Assembly: GCF_900095865.1 (NCBI RefSeq)
Contig: NZ_FMIZ01000006.1
Span: 372,001 to 436,000, forward strand
Direction: 5' to 3'
DNA: 64,000 nucleotides
Source of the DNA: Massilioclostridium coli
GTDB taxonomy: Bacteria > Bacillota > Clostridia > Oscillospirales > Ruminococcaceae
This document shows, piece by piece, positions 1 through 9,407 of the stretch. The notes beneath the pieces were generated by a model. The model saw nothing but the letters and a program-made list of their open reading frames with translations, had not been told where the DNA came from and did not search any database. Each line of letters opens with the position of its first letter. Position 1 is the first letter of the stretch. The position numbers and the translations under genes are program-made.

Positions 1-198
1 AGCCATCACCAATTCCATTTCTTAAAATATTACATTACGACAACCTTATGCTCAGCCAATGACAAATCGGCTTTTCCCCCATAAACCCACAATATTATTA
101 CATTTTTCCAATATATTTACTATGCCAACACTCATAGTTTTCTAAGACTCTATATCAAGCTTATACTATGCACCATTTAAAAGGAACAATCCCACTAT

Positions 199-234
199 AA
201 AAAACACCTCTGCTATAAAAAGTAAGCAGAGGTG
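199..234 (-). terminator. Rho-independent terminator after the HD-domain gene
   Basis: A 10-bp perfect stem (205-214 pairing with 225-234, CACCTCTGCT/AGCAGAGGTG) is followed on the minus strand by a run of T. It lies 20 bp past the stop of the HD-domain gene and closes the uvrC operon. The remaining sequence from 1 to 198 holds no gene that I can support. Confidence 0.85.
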
Positions 235-253
235 ATCAAATCAAAATTTTATA

Positions 254-925
254 TTATAACAAACGCTGTTTGTTTACGACAAGTCCAAACGATTTATGGA
301 AATAAGCAGCGGCTTTATTACATAGCAACATACGGTCCATAAAAATTTCAAAATAACTCATAACAGGGGAAATGTCCGTGTCAATGGTCAATTCCAAAAT
401 AATATTATCGCTTTCATCGGAAAAATTTAGGCTGGATTGAGTTACTGCATAGTTGACCCGGTCATGGATATCAAAACTGGCTAAATCCCGATTGCGGACA
501 CGAGTACGCCGCACATCGCTTTTATCCGCTAAAATAAGCGCTGCCGCAATCGCGTTTACTGGAGCCGCTGTTCCTTCATCGTGGTTTCCAATGGCGGAAA
601 TAATGATCGAAATTTCCTCTGGTGTCATCCCCATTTTATCCAAAATACGAAATGCCATTACCGCCCCACTTTGCGCATGATCTATCCGGTTGACAATATT
701 TCCAATATCATGGATATACCCTGCTATTTTCCCCAGTTCTTGTTCTCTCTCAGAATATCCCATCTCTTTCAGAATATTTCCAGCGTTTTCCGCTGTTCTG
801 GTCACATGGGCAAAGGCATGTTCGGTAAATCCAAGGGCTTTTAAAGATTGGTCTTCCATTTTAATATAAGTTTGAATTTCCGGGCTGTTTTTGATTTGTT
901 CAAATGTCACGTTGCTGCATTCCAT
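254..925 (-). CDS. HD-domain phosphohydrolase
   Basis: A 223-residue soluble protein of the HD superfamily, which are metal-dependent phosphohydrolases often acting on nucleotides. The metal-binding pattern is visible in order: a first His in FAHVTR (about residue 40), the HD pair in YIHDIGN (about 72), a His in AIGNHDEG (about 113), and a final Asp in LILADKSDV (about 133). The C-terminal 80 residues have no motif that I recognise. The start is an ATG with AAGGAG nine bases upstream. It lies 14 bp behind uvrC on the same strand and shares its terminator, so the two are probably co-transcribed. The substrate cannot be read from the sequence; a nucleotide or nucleic-acid related role is a guess from its neighbour. 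Confidence 0.85.
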   Translation of the reverse strand: MECSNVTFEQIKNSPEIQTYIKMEDQSLKALGFTEHAFAHVTRTAENAGNILKEMGYSEREQELGKIAGYIHDIGNIVNRIDHAQSGAVMAFRILDKMGMTPEEISIIISAIGNHDEGTAAPVNAIAAALILADKSDVRRTRVRNRDLASFDIHDRVNYAVTQSSLNFSDESDNIILELTIDTDISPVMSYFEIFMDRMLLCNKAAAYFHKSFGLVVNKQRLL

Positions 926-939
926 TTTTTATTCTCCTT

Positions 940-2760
940 TTACTTTAGTTGCTCCAAAAATAACTGAAGTTCCCTTGCCGTTTCCGGCTTGATTTTTGCC
1001 ACCTGGCAAAGTTCTTCCACTGTTGCGTTATATAATGCTGTTTTTGTTTTAAAATGTCTTAAAATTGCCAGGGCTTTTTTCTCCCCAATCCCTTTTACTC
1101 GGGTAATCTCCATCTCCAACATGGTTTTTTTCCGCACATTCCGTTGATAAGAAATAGTATACCGATGGACTTCGTCCTGTATCCGGGTCAGCAGATGAAA
1201 CGCCGATTTATAGGCGGCAATGGAGATTTCCCCACCCTCTTTGGCGATCGCTCGGGTTCTGTGTTTATCGTCTTTTACCATTCCAAAATAAGGGACGTCA
1301 ATCCCATATTTCTGGAAAATTTCTTTTACCGCAGCTACATGGCCTTTTCCCCCATCCAATAGGATAAGGTCTGGCAGCCTACCAAAAGAGGATTCCCCTT
1401 GTTCCGTCTGATAACGGGAAAACCGCCGTTCTAACATTTCCCGCATGGAACCATAATCATCCCTGGTATTGGTAGAATGAATGGCAAACTTCCGGTAATC
1501 CGATTTTTTTGGTTGGCCATTTTCAAACACAACCATTCCTCCAACAATGCCGCTATCCCCCAGATTGGAAATATCATAAGCTTCAATGATTTCGGGTGTA
1601 GAAGAAAGCCCCAATAGCCGGCTTAGCTCATCCAAGGCAGCGATAGCGCGTCCAGAACGTTTTACTTTATAGGAAAGCTGTTCTGCTGCGTTACTCATTG
1701 CCATCTGTACCAGCTTTCGATTTTCCCCCCGCTGTGGTACTTGAATTTCCACTTTATATCCAGCCAATTTGGTGAGATAATCAGTTAAAAGGGATTGGTC
1801 AATATTCACCTCATCTGTTAAAACGATCTTAGGAAAATCTGGATGTGAAGTATAATAACGGGAAATAAAATCATTTCTCACCTCAATAGGGTCATAAACA
1901 TCATCAAAAATAAAATCACTTTTATCCACCATTTTTCCATGCCGGAATTTTAACAGGGAAAAACAGACTGTAGTGCCATTCTGTGCCATCGCAATGACAT
2001 CAATCTGTTTTTGGTTTCCCAAAATTACCTTTTGGTCCTCAGAAATTTTCTGGATTGCCTGAATACGGTCCCTTATCCGGATTGCACGCTCAAAATCCAA
2101 TTGTTCCGACGCCTGTTCCATTTCTTTGGTCAGTTTTTCAATCGACTGGGTGCTTCCCCCCTTAATATAGTCAACTGCCTGCCGAATGGTTTCCTGGTAC
2201 TCTTTCTCTGATATTTTGCCCAAACAAATCCCTGCACATTGTTTGATATAATAGTTTAAACAAGGACGAGTATTGCGCTGAAAATTAAATTTTCGGGTAC
2301 AGGTAGGAAGCCGGAATACTTTGTTTACCTCATTTACTGTCTGTTTTACTGCCATGGAGCTGGTATAGGGTCCAATAAAAGTCCCTGTCCCTGTATGCTG
2401 TTTTTCTGAAGTAATTTTGGGATAAGGGTCAGAAGATATTTTGATGTAATGGTAACCTTTATCATCCTTTAATAAAATATTATATTTTGGGTCGTATTGT
2501 TTTATCAAGCTACATTCCAATACCAGGGCTTCAAATTCACTGTCAGTGACAATAAAGTCGAAATCTTGTACATTACTGACCATTTTCCGCACTTTTTCAT
2601 TATGGGAACTGTTTTTTCTAAAATAACTGGAAACACGGTTTTTTAGCCGCTTTGCTTTTCCAACATAAATTACTTCACCCATATTATCTTTCATCAGATA
2701 AACTCCTGGTTTATCTGTTAATTGCCTCGCTTTTTCCTGAAGCCGTTCCATCCGTTCCAT
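940..2760 (-). CDS. uvrC: UvrABC excinuclease subunit C
   Basis: UvrC makes both incisions around a bulky DNA lesion in nucleotide excision repair, acting with UvrA and UvrB in the cytoplasm. At 606 residues it is full length. Domains in order: GIY-YIG nuclease for the 3' cut (about 15-92, with GVYLMKD and VIYVGKAK), a Cys-rich stretch around CLNYYIKQCAGICLG, the UVR domain that binds UvrB (about 205-240), the RNase H-like nuclease for the 5' cut (about 380-540, with YDISNLGDS and LILLDGGKGH), and C-terminal helix-hairpin-helix DNA-binding repeats (VKGIGEKKA). The ATG has AAGGTGG ten bases upstream. An in-frame ATG three codons later is an alternative. The HD-domain gene follows closely. Confidence 0.97.
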   Translation of the reverse strand: MERMERLQEKARQLTDKPGVYLMKDNMGEVIYVGKAKRLKNRVSSYFRKNSSHNEKVRKMVSNVQDFDFIVTDSEFEALVLECSLIKQYDPKYNILLKDDKGYHYIKISSDPYPKITSEKQHTGTGTFIGPYTSSMAVKQTVNEVNKVFRLPTCTRKFNFQRNTRPCLNYYIKQCAGICLGKISEKEYQETIRQAVDYIKGGSTQSIEKLTKEMEQASEQLDFERAIRIRDRIQAIQKISEDQKVILGNQKQIDVIAMAQNGTTVCFSLLKFRHGKMVDKSDFIFDDVYDPIEVRNDFISRYYTSHPDFPKIVLTDEVNIDQSLLTDYLTKLAGYKVEIQVPQRGENRKLVQMAMSNAAEQLSYKVKRSGRAIAALDELSRLLGLSSTPEIIEAYDISNLGDSGIVGGMVVFENGQPKKSDYRKFAIHSTNTRDDYGSMREMLERRFSRYQTEQGESSFGRLPDLILLDGGKGHVAAVKEIFQKYGIDVPYFGMVKDDKHRTRAIAKEGGEISIAAYKSAFHLLTRIQDEVHRYTISYQRNVRKKTMLEMEITRVKGIGEKKALAILRHFKTKTALYNATVEELCQVAKIKPETARELQLFLEQLK

Positions 2761-2988
2761 AAAATATCACCCACCTTGTTATAAAGGGAACTGTCCTTAC
2801 TATTGTATCATATTCTGGAAAGGAAAAGAAACCCGGTTTTCATAATTTCATGATTTTTTTCATTTTATTCTCTAACATTCCTTACATTTATCTTCTCACT
2901 CGCTATCATGCAGCCAATGGAATTATTTTCTCTTTTTCTTTGGTTAATATTACAAAATATCATCATAATTATTTAGCAGTTTATCTAT

Positions 2989-3016
2989 TTGTTTCCCATG
3001 ATATCTATGTTATGAT
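2989..3016 (+). promoter_or_regulatory. Likely sigma-A promoter for the SUFU-domain gene
   Basis: A -35-like TTGTTT (2989-2994) and a -10 TATGAT (3011-3016) are separated by 16 bp and lie 40 bp upstream of the start codon at 3057. No other signal is evident in the 296-bp gap between the divergent uvrC and SUFU genes. Confidence 0.5.
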
Positions 3017-3056
3017 TAAAACAGTATTTCGAGGAAATTAGATAGGAGAAACAAAA

Positions 3057-4397
3057 ATGGGCAGTAAATTATTAAAACAATTACAGGAATGGCATGAACA
3101 AGATGAATACCAAAAAATTGTAGATGCTATTAAAGCGATTCCAAAAGAAAAATGGGATTATGATATGATAAGCCATTTGGCAAGAGCTTATAATAATTTA
3201 GAAAAATACCAAGATGCAATTACCTTGTTGCAATCGATCCGAATACAAGGGCTATCTGACCCCTTATGGCATTTTCGGATGGGATATGCCTATTATTATT
3301 TAGATGAAATCCCACTGGCTATGGAAGAATTTGAGCAGGTGCTAAAAGATAACCCAGATGACCAGGATGCCAAACTCTTTTTTACCTGGTGTCAACAGGA
3401 AATGGAACAGCAACAGTATGATCCAGAACTTTATACAGAGGAAGAAATGGAAACAGTGGAGAGACATATTTCCAACTATTTTGGTAGTTATGAACATGTA
3501 TTCCACGAATTGATTTCTCCAGATATCCATGTAGATATTTGTATTATTCCTCCAACTCCAAGTCAGGATTATTACAAGTTAGTTACCTTAGGGATGGGCG
3601 CCCATCAGATGAATGTCCCTTTAGAACTGGCAGAAAAAAAGCTAGAACGCGCTGAATTAATGATCTGCCTGCCTCCTGACTGGGAGATTCAAAATAGTGA
3701 TGAAAAATGGTACTGGCCTTTAAGATGGCTTAAAATTTTAGCCCGTCTCCCTGGTGAACAGGATACTTGGCTGGGATGGGGCCATACTGTGCCAAACGGA
3801 GGCCCATTTGCGGAGAATACCCAACTATCCGGTATCATGCTGTTAAATCCAGGGGCTTTCCCACCAGATGCTAGTTGCTGTGTTTTGCCAAATGGTGATG
3901 AAATTAACTTTTATCAAGTTATTCCACTTTATGAAGAAGAAATGCAGTTTAAAATTGAACACAGCGCAGATGAACTGTTGAAAGAATTTACAGGGGAACA
4001 ACTGGAATATGTCCATTTAAATCGTCCTAACCTTCATGGGGACAATGAAGGAAAAACATTATTGCTTTCACCAGAGGAATTGCAGCCCTTGTTGGAAAAC
4101 TGGGAAGGACCAGACCTTTGCATCGCATCTGACCGTATCACTGTTGAAGGTTATGAGGTGGGGTATTGTTATCGCATCGCTCCAAATGACAAACAATTAG
4201 ATAGTGGATGGTGCTTTCTAGCCGGCGATGAAACAGAAGAATACCTGACAAACCAGCAATATATGAGCCGCTACGATTTGAACACAATCTGTAACTATGA
4301 CCCGGATATTATCCCACTATTAAATTCTGCTTATGGTTCCGCATTTTACCGGGATGAAAATGGAATTTTTCAAAAATGTATAGAAATAACAAATTAG
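3057..4397 (+). CDS. TPR / suppressor-of-fused / DUF2185 fusion protein
   Basis: A 446-residue cytoplasmic protein made of three parts. Residues 15-120 form helical tetratricopeptide-like repeats. Residues about 140-310 match the bacterial suppressor-of-fused (SUFU) domain, including HVDICIIPPTPSQDYYKLVT and a GMGAHQMNVP segment. Residues about 352-441 match DUF2185 (LCIASDRITVEGYEVGY, SGWCFLAGDE, LNTICNYDPDIIPLL). In other bacteria SUFU and DUF2185 domains are found in immunity proteins of polymorphic toxin systems, so an immunity or sensing role is likely, but no toxin gene is visible nearby. The ATG is preceded by TAGGAG at eight bases. It appears monocistronic, with its own promoter. The domain names rest on sequence recognition, the function on inference. 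Confidence 0.85.
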   Translation: MGSKLLKQLQEWHEQDEYQKIVDAIKAIPKEKWDYDMISHLARAYNNLEKYQDAITLLQSIRIQGLSDPLWHFRMGYAYYYLDEIPLAMEEFEQVLKDNPDDQDAKLFFTWCQQEMEQQQYDPELYTEEEMETVERHISNYFGSYEHVFHELISPDIHVDICIIPPTPSQDYYKLVTLGMGAHQMNVPLELAEKKLERAELMICLPPDWEIQNSDEKWYWPLRWLKILARLPGEQDTWLGWGHTVPNGGPFAENTQLSGIMLLNPGAFPPDASCCVLPNGDEINFYQVIPLYEEEMQFKIEHSADELLKEFTGEQLEYVHLNRPNLHGDNEGKTLLLSPEELQPLLENWEGPDLCIASDRITVEGYEVGYCYRIAPNDKQLDSGWCFLAGDETEEYLTNQQYMSRYDLNTICNYDPDIIPLLNSAYGSAFYRDENGIFQKCIEITN

Positions 4398-4558
4398 CTA
4401 GTTTACCACAAAACCAATAAAATAGGCTTAGACAAACGAAAATAGATTTTTTCTTATTTTTCTTCCTTTTTCCATCTCATCTATTCTCCCATAATAACTA
4501 CTAAATCGTAAAATAAAATTTATTGTAAATAAACATCATAATTGGAGGAACCTCACCC

Positions 4559-5074
4559 ATGGTAATACGACAAGCAACTCAATTTGAAGCCCCAACGATC
4601 ACACAATTGGTGCAAACAGCATTCCAAACAGCTCAAGTAAGTGATGGCAAAGAACAGGACTTTGTTTTGCGCCTAAGAGATTCAGGTGCTTATTTGCCAG
4701 AATTGGAGCTAGTAGCAGAAAAAGATGGACAACTAATTGGTCATATTATGCTTACGAAACAATTAATACAAACAAAATCAGGAAAATGGCAAGAACATAT
4801 CCTAGTAGCCCCATTATGTGTGGAATTAGAGCACCGCAATCAGGGGATAGGAGAAAAACTATTAAAAGTAGGGCTGGAAAAGGCTAAACTCATGGGATAT
4901 ACCGCCGCTTTTTTGGTGGGAAACCCAGATTATTATTGTAGATTTGGATTCCGTCAAACAACCGAATTTGGCATCCATAATACCAATGGAATCCCAGACC
5001 AGTTTGTATTGGGAATCGAATTGGTTCCTAATGCGCTTTCTTGCCAGGAAGGAACAATCTGTTTTTCGGAATAA
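4559..5074 (+). CDS. GNAT family N-acetyltransferase
   Basis: A 171-residue acetyl-CoA-dependent acetyltransferase of the GNAT fold, closest in layout to the YhbS type. The N-terminal strand and helix begin VIRQATQFEAPTITQLV. The acetyl-CoA pyrophosphate loop is visible as RNQGIGEKLL (about 92-101). A C-terminal GNPDYYCRFGFRQ segment is typical of this subgroup. The substrate, whether a small molecule or a protein amine, cannot be predicted. The ATG has TTGGAGGAA upstream. A 160-bp gap separates it from the SUFU gene, so it may be transcribed independently. No terminator is obvious immediately after it. Confidence 0.9.
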   Translation: MVIRQATQFEAPTITQLVQTAFQTAQVSDGKEQDFVLRLRDSGAYLPELELVAEKDGQLIGHIMLTKQLIQTKSGKWQEHILVAPLCVELEHRNQGIGEKLLKVGLEKAKLMGYTAAFLVGNPDYYCRFGFRQTTEFGIHNTNGIPDQFVLGIELVPNALSCQEGTICFSE

Positions 5075-5589
5075 CCCCATTTTATCTGACTTATTCCAGA
5101 GAAAATTTATTTTCTAGTTAATACAGCAAACAATTTTTCAAATCTATCTTTGCCATGATCCGGCTGATGTAATCGAATGTTTTAATAGCTGCAATCCATA
5201 GGAAACAATTCATCAAGGTATTCTACAAAAACCTCTCTACAACAGATTGATTCTCAAATTGACAATATTGATTAGAATAGAATTGTATACTGTCCAGATT
5301 TTCTTTAACATCAATTGTAGAATGAGGAACAGCGAATGATATACTTTTTAAGTTCAATAGTATTCCAATAATACCCTACTAATGAAAAATTTCTATTGAA
5401 ATAAAAATCACTATATAAAACCCAAAATTAAAATTGGATATTTTTGTAATTTAATAATAAATAAAGTCCATGATTTATTGAAACCCTATCAGATAATTCT
5501 AAACTATATTATATACTAAAAGTAATAATTCACACAAATATAAATTTATTTTTTTATCCAGCAAACTGACCTATTTTTCATTGGCATAA
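5075..5589. other. Intergenic region without a recognised gene
   Basis: About 515 bp of AT-rich sequence between the GNAT gene and a terminator. Both strands have frequent stops, and no ribosome binding site is followed by a plausible reading frame. Confidence 0.6.
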
Positions 5590-5633
5590 CAAAATCTCCT
5601 GTGGAAATTTCATTCTACCACAGGAGATTTTTA
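5590..5633 (-). terminator. Terminator of the rlmB operon (works in both directions)
   Basis: An 11-bp perfect stem, ATCTCCTGTGG (5594-5604) with CCACAGGAGAT (5618-5628), is flanked by T or A runs on both sides. On the minus strand it follows the P-type ATPase-like gene after a 116-bp gap. Confidence 0.8.
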
Positions 5634-5748
5634 TTATCTTTTCTTTTTTCTAAATCAATACAGATGAAAAGCATCCGTTATGATAAGAAACTCCATTTAT
5701 ATTTTAATATGGGATTTTTTCTTCTAATTAGAATATACTATACTTCCA

Positions 5749-8100
5749 TTATGCCCGCTTTATCAGCGCAATCAATGCTGCTATTACTGCCCAAACCAGT
5801 TCATACCCTAATAAGTTTAAGAGGTTAAAATCCCCAAGGGAATTTAGTGAGCCCAAAACAAATAGGATTACCAAGCCAAAAACGATACTGGCAACGGATA
5901 AAGTCATAAGCAGGTAAATAGTAGGGCGCAGCCGTTTTGCTGTTAAAACAGCTTTTACATAAGAAGAAAAACGTCCATTATTTGCAACTGGGGAATCGTC
6001 CTTTTCCACTTCTCCAGTTTGTTTCTGGTAAGGTTCATGAAACCGGGCAGGCAATATTTTAAATACCTCTTCATCCACCTGAAAAACCTGGGCAAGTTTT
6101 TGTTGGGTTACCATAGGATCTACCGTTTGCACTACCAAATAAATACCATTGGAAATCAACTGTTCCAAGCTGTTACGGACTTCTTTATTCGCACGCACAC
6201 TAAAGATAAATGCTGCTGACAAAATACCGGACACCGCAATATAAACAATTTCACAGCCTTCTGGACATAACTTCCGTTCTTTTTCTTCTGATAAAACCTC
6301 AATATTATGGTTTATTAACATTTCCCGGTTTCCGATTATCACTCGACGGTTATCTACCCAAGCAGAAATTCCCATAGTATCTTCAAACACGACACTATCT
6401 ACTGGCTTTAATAGGTCTTCCCTTCCCAGTAGTACCTCCATAAACATATCTCGTAAAATACTGTTGGAGGCATTTAATACACTAGCCGCGTCAATAATTG
6501 CATGGTCAATTGAGTAATGGGAAAAACTTTTCATTCCCTGTAACACAACGGTCCCTTTTGGAAATAAATCGTGGGCAGATGTCAGTACCGCATTTAAGTT
6601 TCCAAACTGTTGTACGGCTTCATATCCTAATAAAACAGCGGAATGGCGGGAAAGCTTTTTCTGTGCCAGTAACATTGGAATACCAACCGAAAACAGATGA
6701 CACAACGGGGCACTGATACAAATCCCCACTGTAAACGCAGTAATTCCGACTGGAAAACTATTGGCCATATATCCACAAACGGCTCCCAGAACAAGGGAAA
6801 GCCCCGCACCTGCTGGAACAAGATAAAAACTAAATTGGTCTGTAATATCCTCTAAAAACGAGTAGTAAATAAAATTCGATAAAAAGCCGGTTTTTCGATT
6901 ATATCCTACATAAGGTTTCCGGTTTACTGTCCCTTTGGTAAACGCCGCTGCAAGGTCATTATTTTCAATCGTACCACTGGCATACTGTTGGTACTGGGTG
7001 GAAGAAACAAACGGAAAATTTTTGATTGCCAACTGTGTTGTCATGAACTGACCTAATTGCCGAAAAGCAAGTCCCCATATTGCCAGTGGCATCAATAAAA
7101 ATACATTGGGGTTCGATTCCAGTACATCGCTACCCACAATAAGCAAGAATAAATCCTGTAAAATCGTAACCAGCATTGGAATAGTATATAAGGTATCCCG
7201 ATTCACAGCCAAAGACTTAAATGATTTTAACCCTGAAATAAAAGTTGGAACATTAATAAATATCGCACCTAATCCAAATAAAAGATAGATTAATAAATAA
7301 GTAATAGAAGAATTCACTGTAAATACTGGTGGAATAGGCAGGTTAAACTGCATGGCAACTGGTGGATAAAGGCTTAGCAGCCCCAACACTGCCGTACCAA
7401 GCAAACGCAACAAACTGTGCTTTTTCATTCGTTTTAAACGGTTTTCCACCTCAGCAGCATCGGAAGGCTGATTATATTCCAATTCCGCTTCTTCTTTTGG
7501 CTCATCTTCATAGAGATCCAGCTCGGGAAGTTGAACCTCCTGGTTTGGCTTATCTTCTGGATCCCGTTTTTGTTCCGGTTCGGTATCCAATACAAATTGG
7601 GCGGCTTTTGCTTTGCGCAGCTTTTTAAATTCTTTATATCGCAGCACCTGGCTTTCTGCCAGATCAAATTTGCGGAATCGATTTACTTCTTCTGGAGTAA
7701 TCTTATGGATGGTAGCTGTGTGAGAAGTCACAATAGTACGGTGTTTACCACTGTAAATATCCGTAGTACTTTCCAAAAATTCTTGCAATTTTTGTTTGCT
7801 ATCCAATTTTTTATTCTGTTGTTCTGAATGAGAATTTTGCTCCTCTTTTTCCAGGTCAAATTTAATCTGACCAGGAAGGTTTTGCGTTTCCTCTCCCATA
7901 ATCTCTCGCACAGAATACGCGACTTCCGATTTGGAGATTGTTTTCTCCTTTTCCTTTGATTTTGAATCCATCTTTTCCTCTTCCATCCTATTTTCTGGGA
8001 TGGCTGTTTTCTGCTCTGGAAGATTATTGGTCTGTTTTTCAATATCCCTAAGCATGGATTCAAACGACAATTCCTCTTTCTTGGTAGAGCCCATTTGCAT
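5749..8100 (-). CDS. Catalytically degenerate P-type ATPase-like membrane protein
   Basis: A protein of about 783 residues. Residues 1-230 are charged, repeat-poor and probably disordered. The rest follows the plan of a heavy-metal P1B ATPase: paired membrane helices, an N-domain segment with SAWVDNRRVIIGNREMLI, and a final helix pair. The catalytic motifs are missing. The CPx-type helix reads ISAPLC. The DKTGT phosphorylation loop is replaced by LTSAHDLFPKGTV (about 6551-6590). The TGD loop reads VVQTVDP, and no GDGxNDxP hinge is present. It therefore looks like a pseudo-ATPase rather than a pump. The first possible codon is GTG (8103), but ATG at 8100 sits better behind AAAGG. It starts nine bases after the rlmB stop, so the two are co-transcribed. 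Function unknown. Confidence 0.8.
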   Translation of the reverse strand: MQMGSTKKEELSFESMLRDIEKQTNNLPEQKTAIPENRMEEEKMDSKSKEKEKTISKSEVAYSVREIMGEETQNLPGQIKFDLEKEEQNSHSEQQNKKLDSKQKLQEFLESTTDIYSGKHRTIVTSHTATIHKITPEEVNRFRKFDLAESQVLRYKEFKKLRKAKAAQFVLDTEPEQKRDPEDKPNQEVQLPELDLYEDEPKEEAELEYNQPSDAAEVENRLKRMKKHSLLRLLGTAVLGLLSLYPPVAMQFNLPIPPVFTVNSSITYLLIYLLFGLGAIFINVPTFISGLKSFKSLAVNRDTLYTIPMLVTILQDLFLLIVGSDVLESNPNVFLLMPLAIWGLAFRQLGQFMTTQLAIKNFPFVSSTQYQQYASGTIENNDLAAAFTKGTVNRKPYVGYNRKTGFLSNFIYYSFLEDITDQFSFYLVPAGAGLSLVLGAVCGYMANSFPVGITAFTVGICISAPLCHLFSVGIPMLLAQKKLSRHSAVLLGYEAVQQFGNLNAVLTSAHDLFPKGTVVLQGMKSFSHYSIDHAIIDAASVLNASNSILRDMFMEVLLGREDLLKPVDSVVFEDTMGISAWVDNRRVIIGNREMLINHNIEVLSEEKERKLCPEGCEIVYIAVSGILSAAFIFSVRANKEVRNSLEQLISNGIYLVVQTVDPMVTQQKLAQVFQVDEEVFKILPARFHEPYQKQTGEVEKDDSPVANNGRFSSYVKAVLTAKRLRPTIYLLMTLSVASIVFGLVILFVLGSLNSLGDFNLLNLLGYELVWAVIAALIALIKRA

Positions 8101-8108
8101 CACAACCT

Positions 8109-8882
8109 TTATTTCACGTTCTTTGCTTGTAATTTTAGCCGTTGGCGGGTAATCTCATACATTAAAATACCGCCCGCAACCGATGCGTTTAAAGAATTAA
8201 TTTGGCCTTCCATTGGTAAGGAAACAACAGCGTCACACTTGGAGCGGACTAATCTACCAATTCCCTTCCCTTCTGAGCCTACTACCAAAGCTACCCCACC
8301 GGAAAAATCGGTCTCACACCAGTTTTGCCCATCCATATCAGCGCCATAAATCCAGATTCCCCGCTCTTTTAAATGTTCCATCTCTGACGCTAGGTTGGTA
8401 ACACGCGCCACCTTCAAATAATTAACAGCTCCTGCTGATGTTTTATACACAATTGGAGTCAGAGATGCAGAACGCCGTTTTGGAATAATCATCCCATGAG
8501 CGCCAGCAGCCTCTGCGGTACGGATTAACGCTCCTAAGTTATGGGGATCTTCTATTTCATCCGCAATAATTAGAAAAGGGTCTTCCCCTTTTTGTTCTGC
8601 GACAGCTAAAATATCCTCTACACTAGCATAAGAGGTTGCACAAGGGATTGCCACAACCCCTTGATGATTACTTCCTTCGCTTAAATAGTCCAGTTTACGG
8701 CTATCCGCTTCTTTTACCACAATATTCTTTTTTTTCGCTAGTGCAATAATCTGAGAAATACTGCCATTTCGTTCGCCTTTAGCCACATAAATCGTATCTA
8801 GTTCCCGCTCGGATTTTAAACTTTCTAATACGGCATTTCTGCCTGTAATAACATCATGTTGCTCCCGTTTTGTCTGTTCCAT
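8109..8882 (-). CDS. rlmB: 23S rRNA 2'-O-methyltransferase, RlmB/TrmH (SpoU) family
   Basis: A 257-residue SAM-dependent methyltransferase of the SPOUT superfamily that methylates ribose on 23S rRNA (RlmB modifies G2251). An N-terminal substrate-binding domain (ITGRNAVLESLKS) precedes the knotted catalytic domain. Its three conserved motifs are visible: DPHNLGALIRTAEAAGA, VVGSEGKGIGRLV, and LPMEGQINSLNASVAGGI. The upstream codon TTG at 8894 is open, but the ATG at 8882 has GGAGAGG just before it and is the better start. The gene is first in an operon with the pseudo-ATPase. A TGGTATAAT element lies about 80 bp upstream. The exact rRNA site is inferred from the family. Confidence 0.93.
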   Translation of the reverse strand: MEQTKREQHDVITGRNAVLESLKSERELDTIYVAKGERNGSISQIIALAKKKNIVVKEADSRKLDYLSEGSNHQGVVAIPCATSYASVEDILAVAEQKGEDPFLIIADEIEDPHNLGALIRTAEAAGAHGMIIPKRRSASLTPIVYKTSAGAVNYLKVARVTNLASEMEHLKERGIWIYGADMDGQNWCETDFSGGVALVVGSEGKGIGRLVRSKCDAVVSLPMEGQINSLNASVAGGILMYEITRQRLKLQAKNVK

Positions 8883-8963
8883 AGTCCTCTCCAATTGTCA
8901 TTATGATCTATCCAATATTGTTAAGGGAAAAATACTTCCCCATTATTTCAGTTTATTTTATTT

Positions 8964-8972
8964 ATTATACCA
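8964..8972 (-). promoter_or_regulatory. Extended -10 promoter for rlmB
   Basis: On the minus strand TGGTATAAT fits the extended -10 form TGnTATAAT. No good -35 box is seen, which is usual for extended -10 promoters. Confidence 0.5.
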
Positions 8973-9044
8973 TATCGTCTTATTTTTTGCACCTATTTCG
9001 TCAAAGTTTTTACAACCAAACTATGGAATTTTCTATTATCATCA

Positions 9045-9320
9045 TTAAAAAAATAAAAGCATAATACCACACCCGAGCAAAAGCCCTGTCAAAAAAATAA
9101 TTCCCCATTTCCATACAGAGTGTTTTTGACACCACTTTTTTAACCGATTTTGTTTACTACCGGATTCCAACATACTATCCAAATATTCTTCTGCCCATTG
9201 GTAAATCTGCTGGGTAGAAGAATAGGATTTTTGTGGGTTTATAAATAAAATCGCCTTTTCAAAATAATCGTTTCCCGTCCTGTTAATTTCCACAATTTTT
9301 CGATTAACCCCTTTAATCAT
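9045..9320 (-). CDS. Small tail-anchored membrane protein, unknown
   Basis: A 91-residue protein of unknown family. Residues 1-65 are soluble and charged, with a possible helical region (ILFINPQKSYSSTQQIYQWA). Residues about 70-90 form one hydrophobic helix at the extreme C-terminus (WGIIFLTGLLLGCGIMLLFF), so the bulk would face the cytoplasm. The frame is open to a TTG at 9347, but the ATG at 9320 has AGGAGGG five bases upstream and is clearly the start. It is transcribed toward rlmB, about 160 bp from it, and is probably separate from the rlmB operon, which has its own promoter. I do not recognise a function. Confidence 0.7.
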   Translation of the reverse strand: MIKGVNRKIVEINRTGNDYFEKAILFINPQKSYSSTQQIYQWAEEYLDSMLESGSKQNRLKKWCQKHSVWKWGIIFLTGLLLGCGIMLLFF

Positions 9321-9407
9321 TGTATCCCTCCTAGTTGTATCTAACAAAAGTTTGGACCAAAATAAAAGAGGTTATACGATTTGTAATTAAATTTATGTCA
9401 ATACCAT

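Noticed and set aside
2850-3041. 63-codon plus-strand frame upstream of the SUFU gene
   Set aside because: It runs through the promoter of the next gene, has no Shine-Dalgarno sequence, and is only AT-rich hydrophobic sequence.
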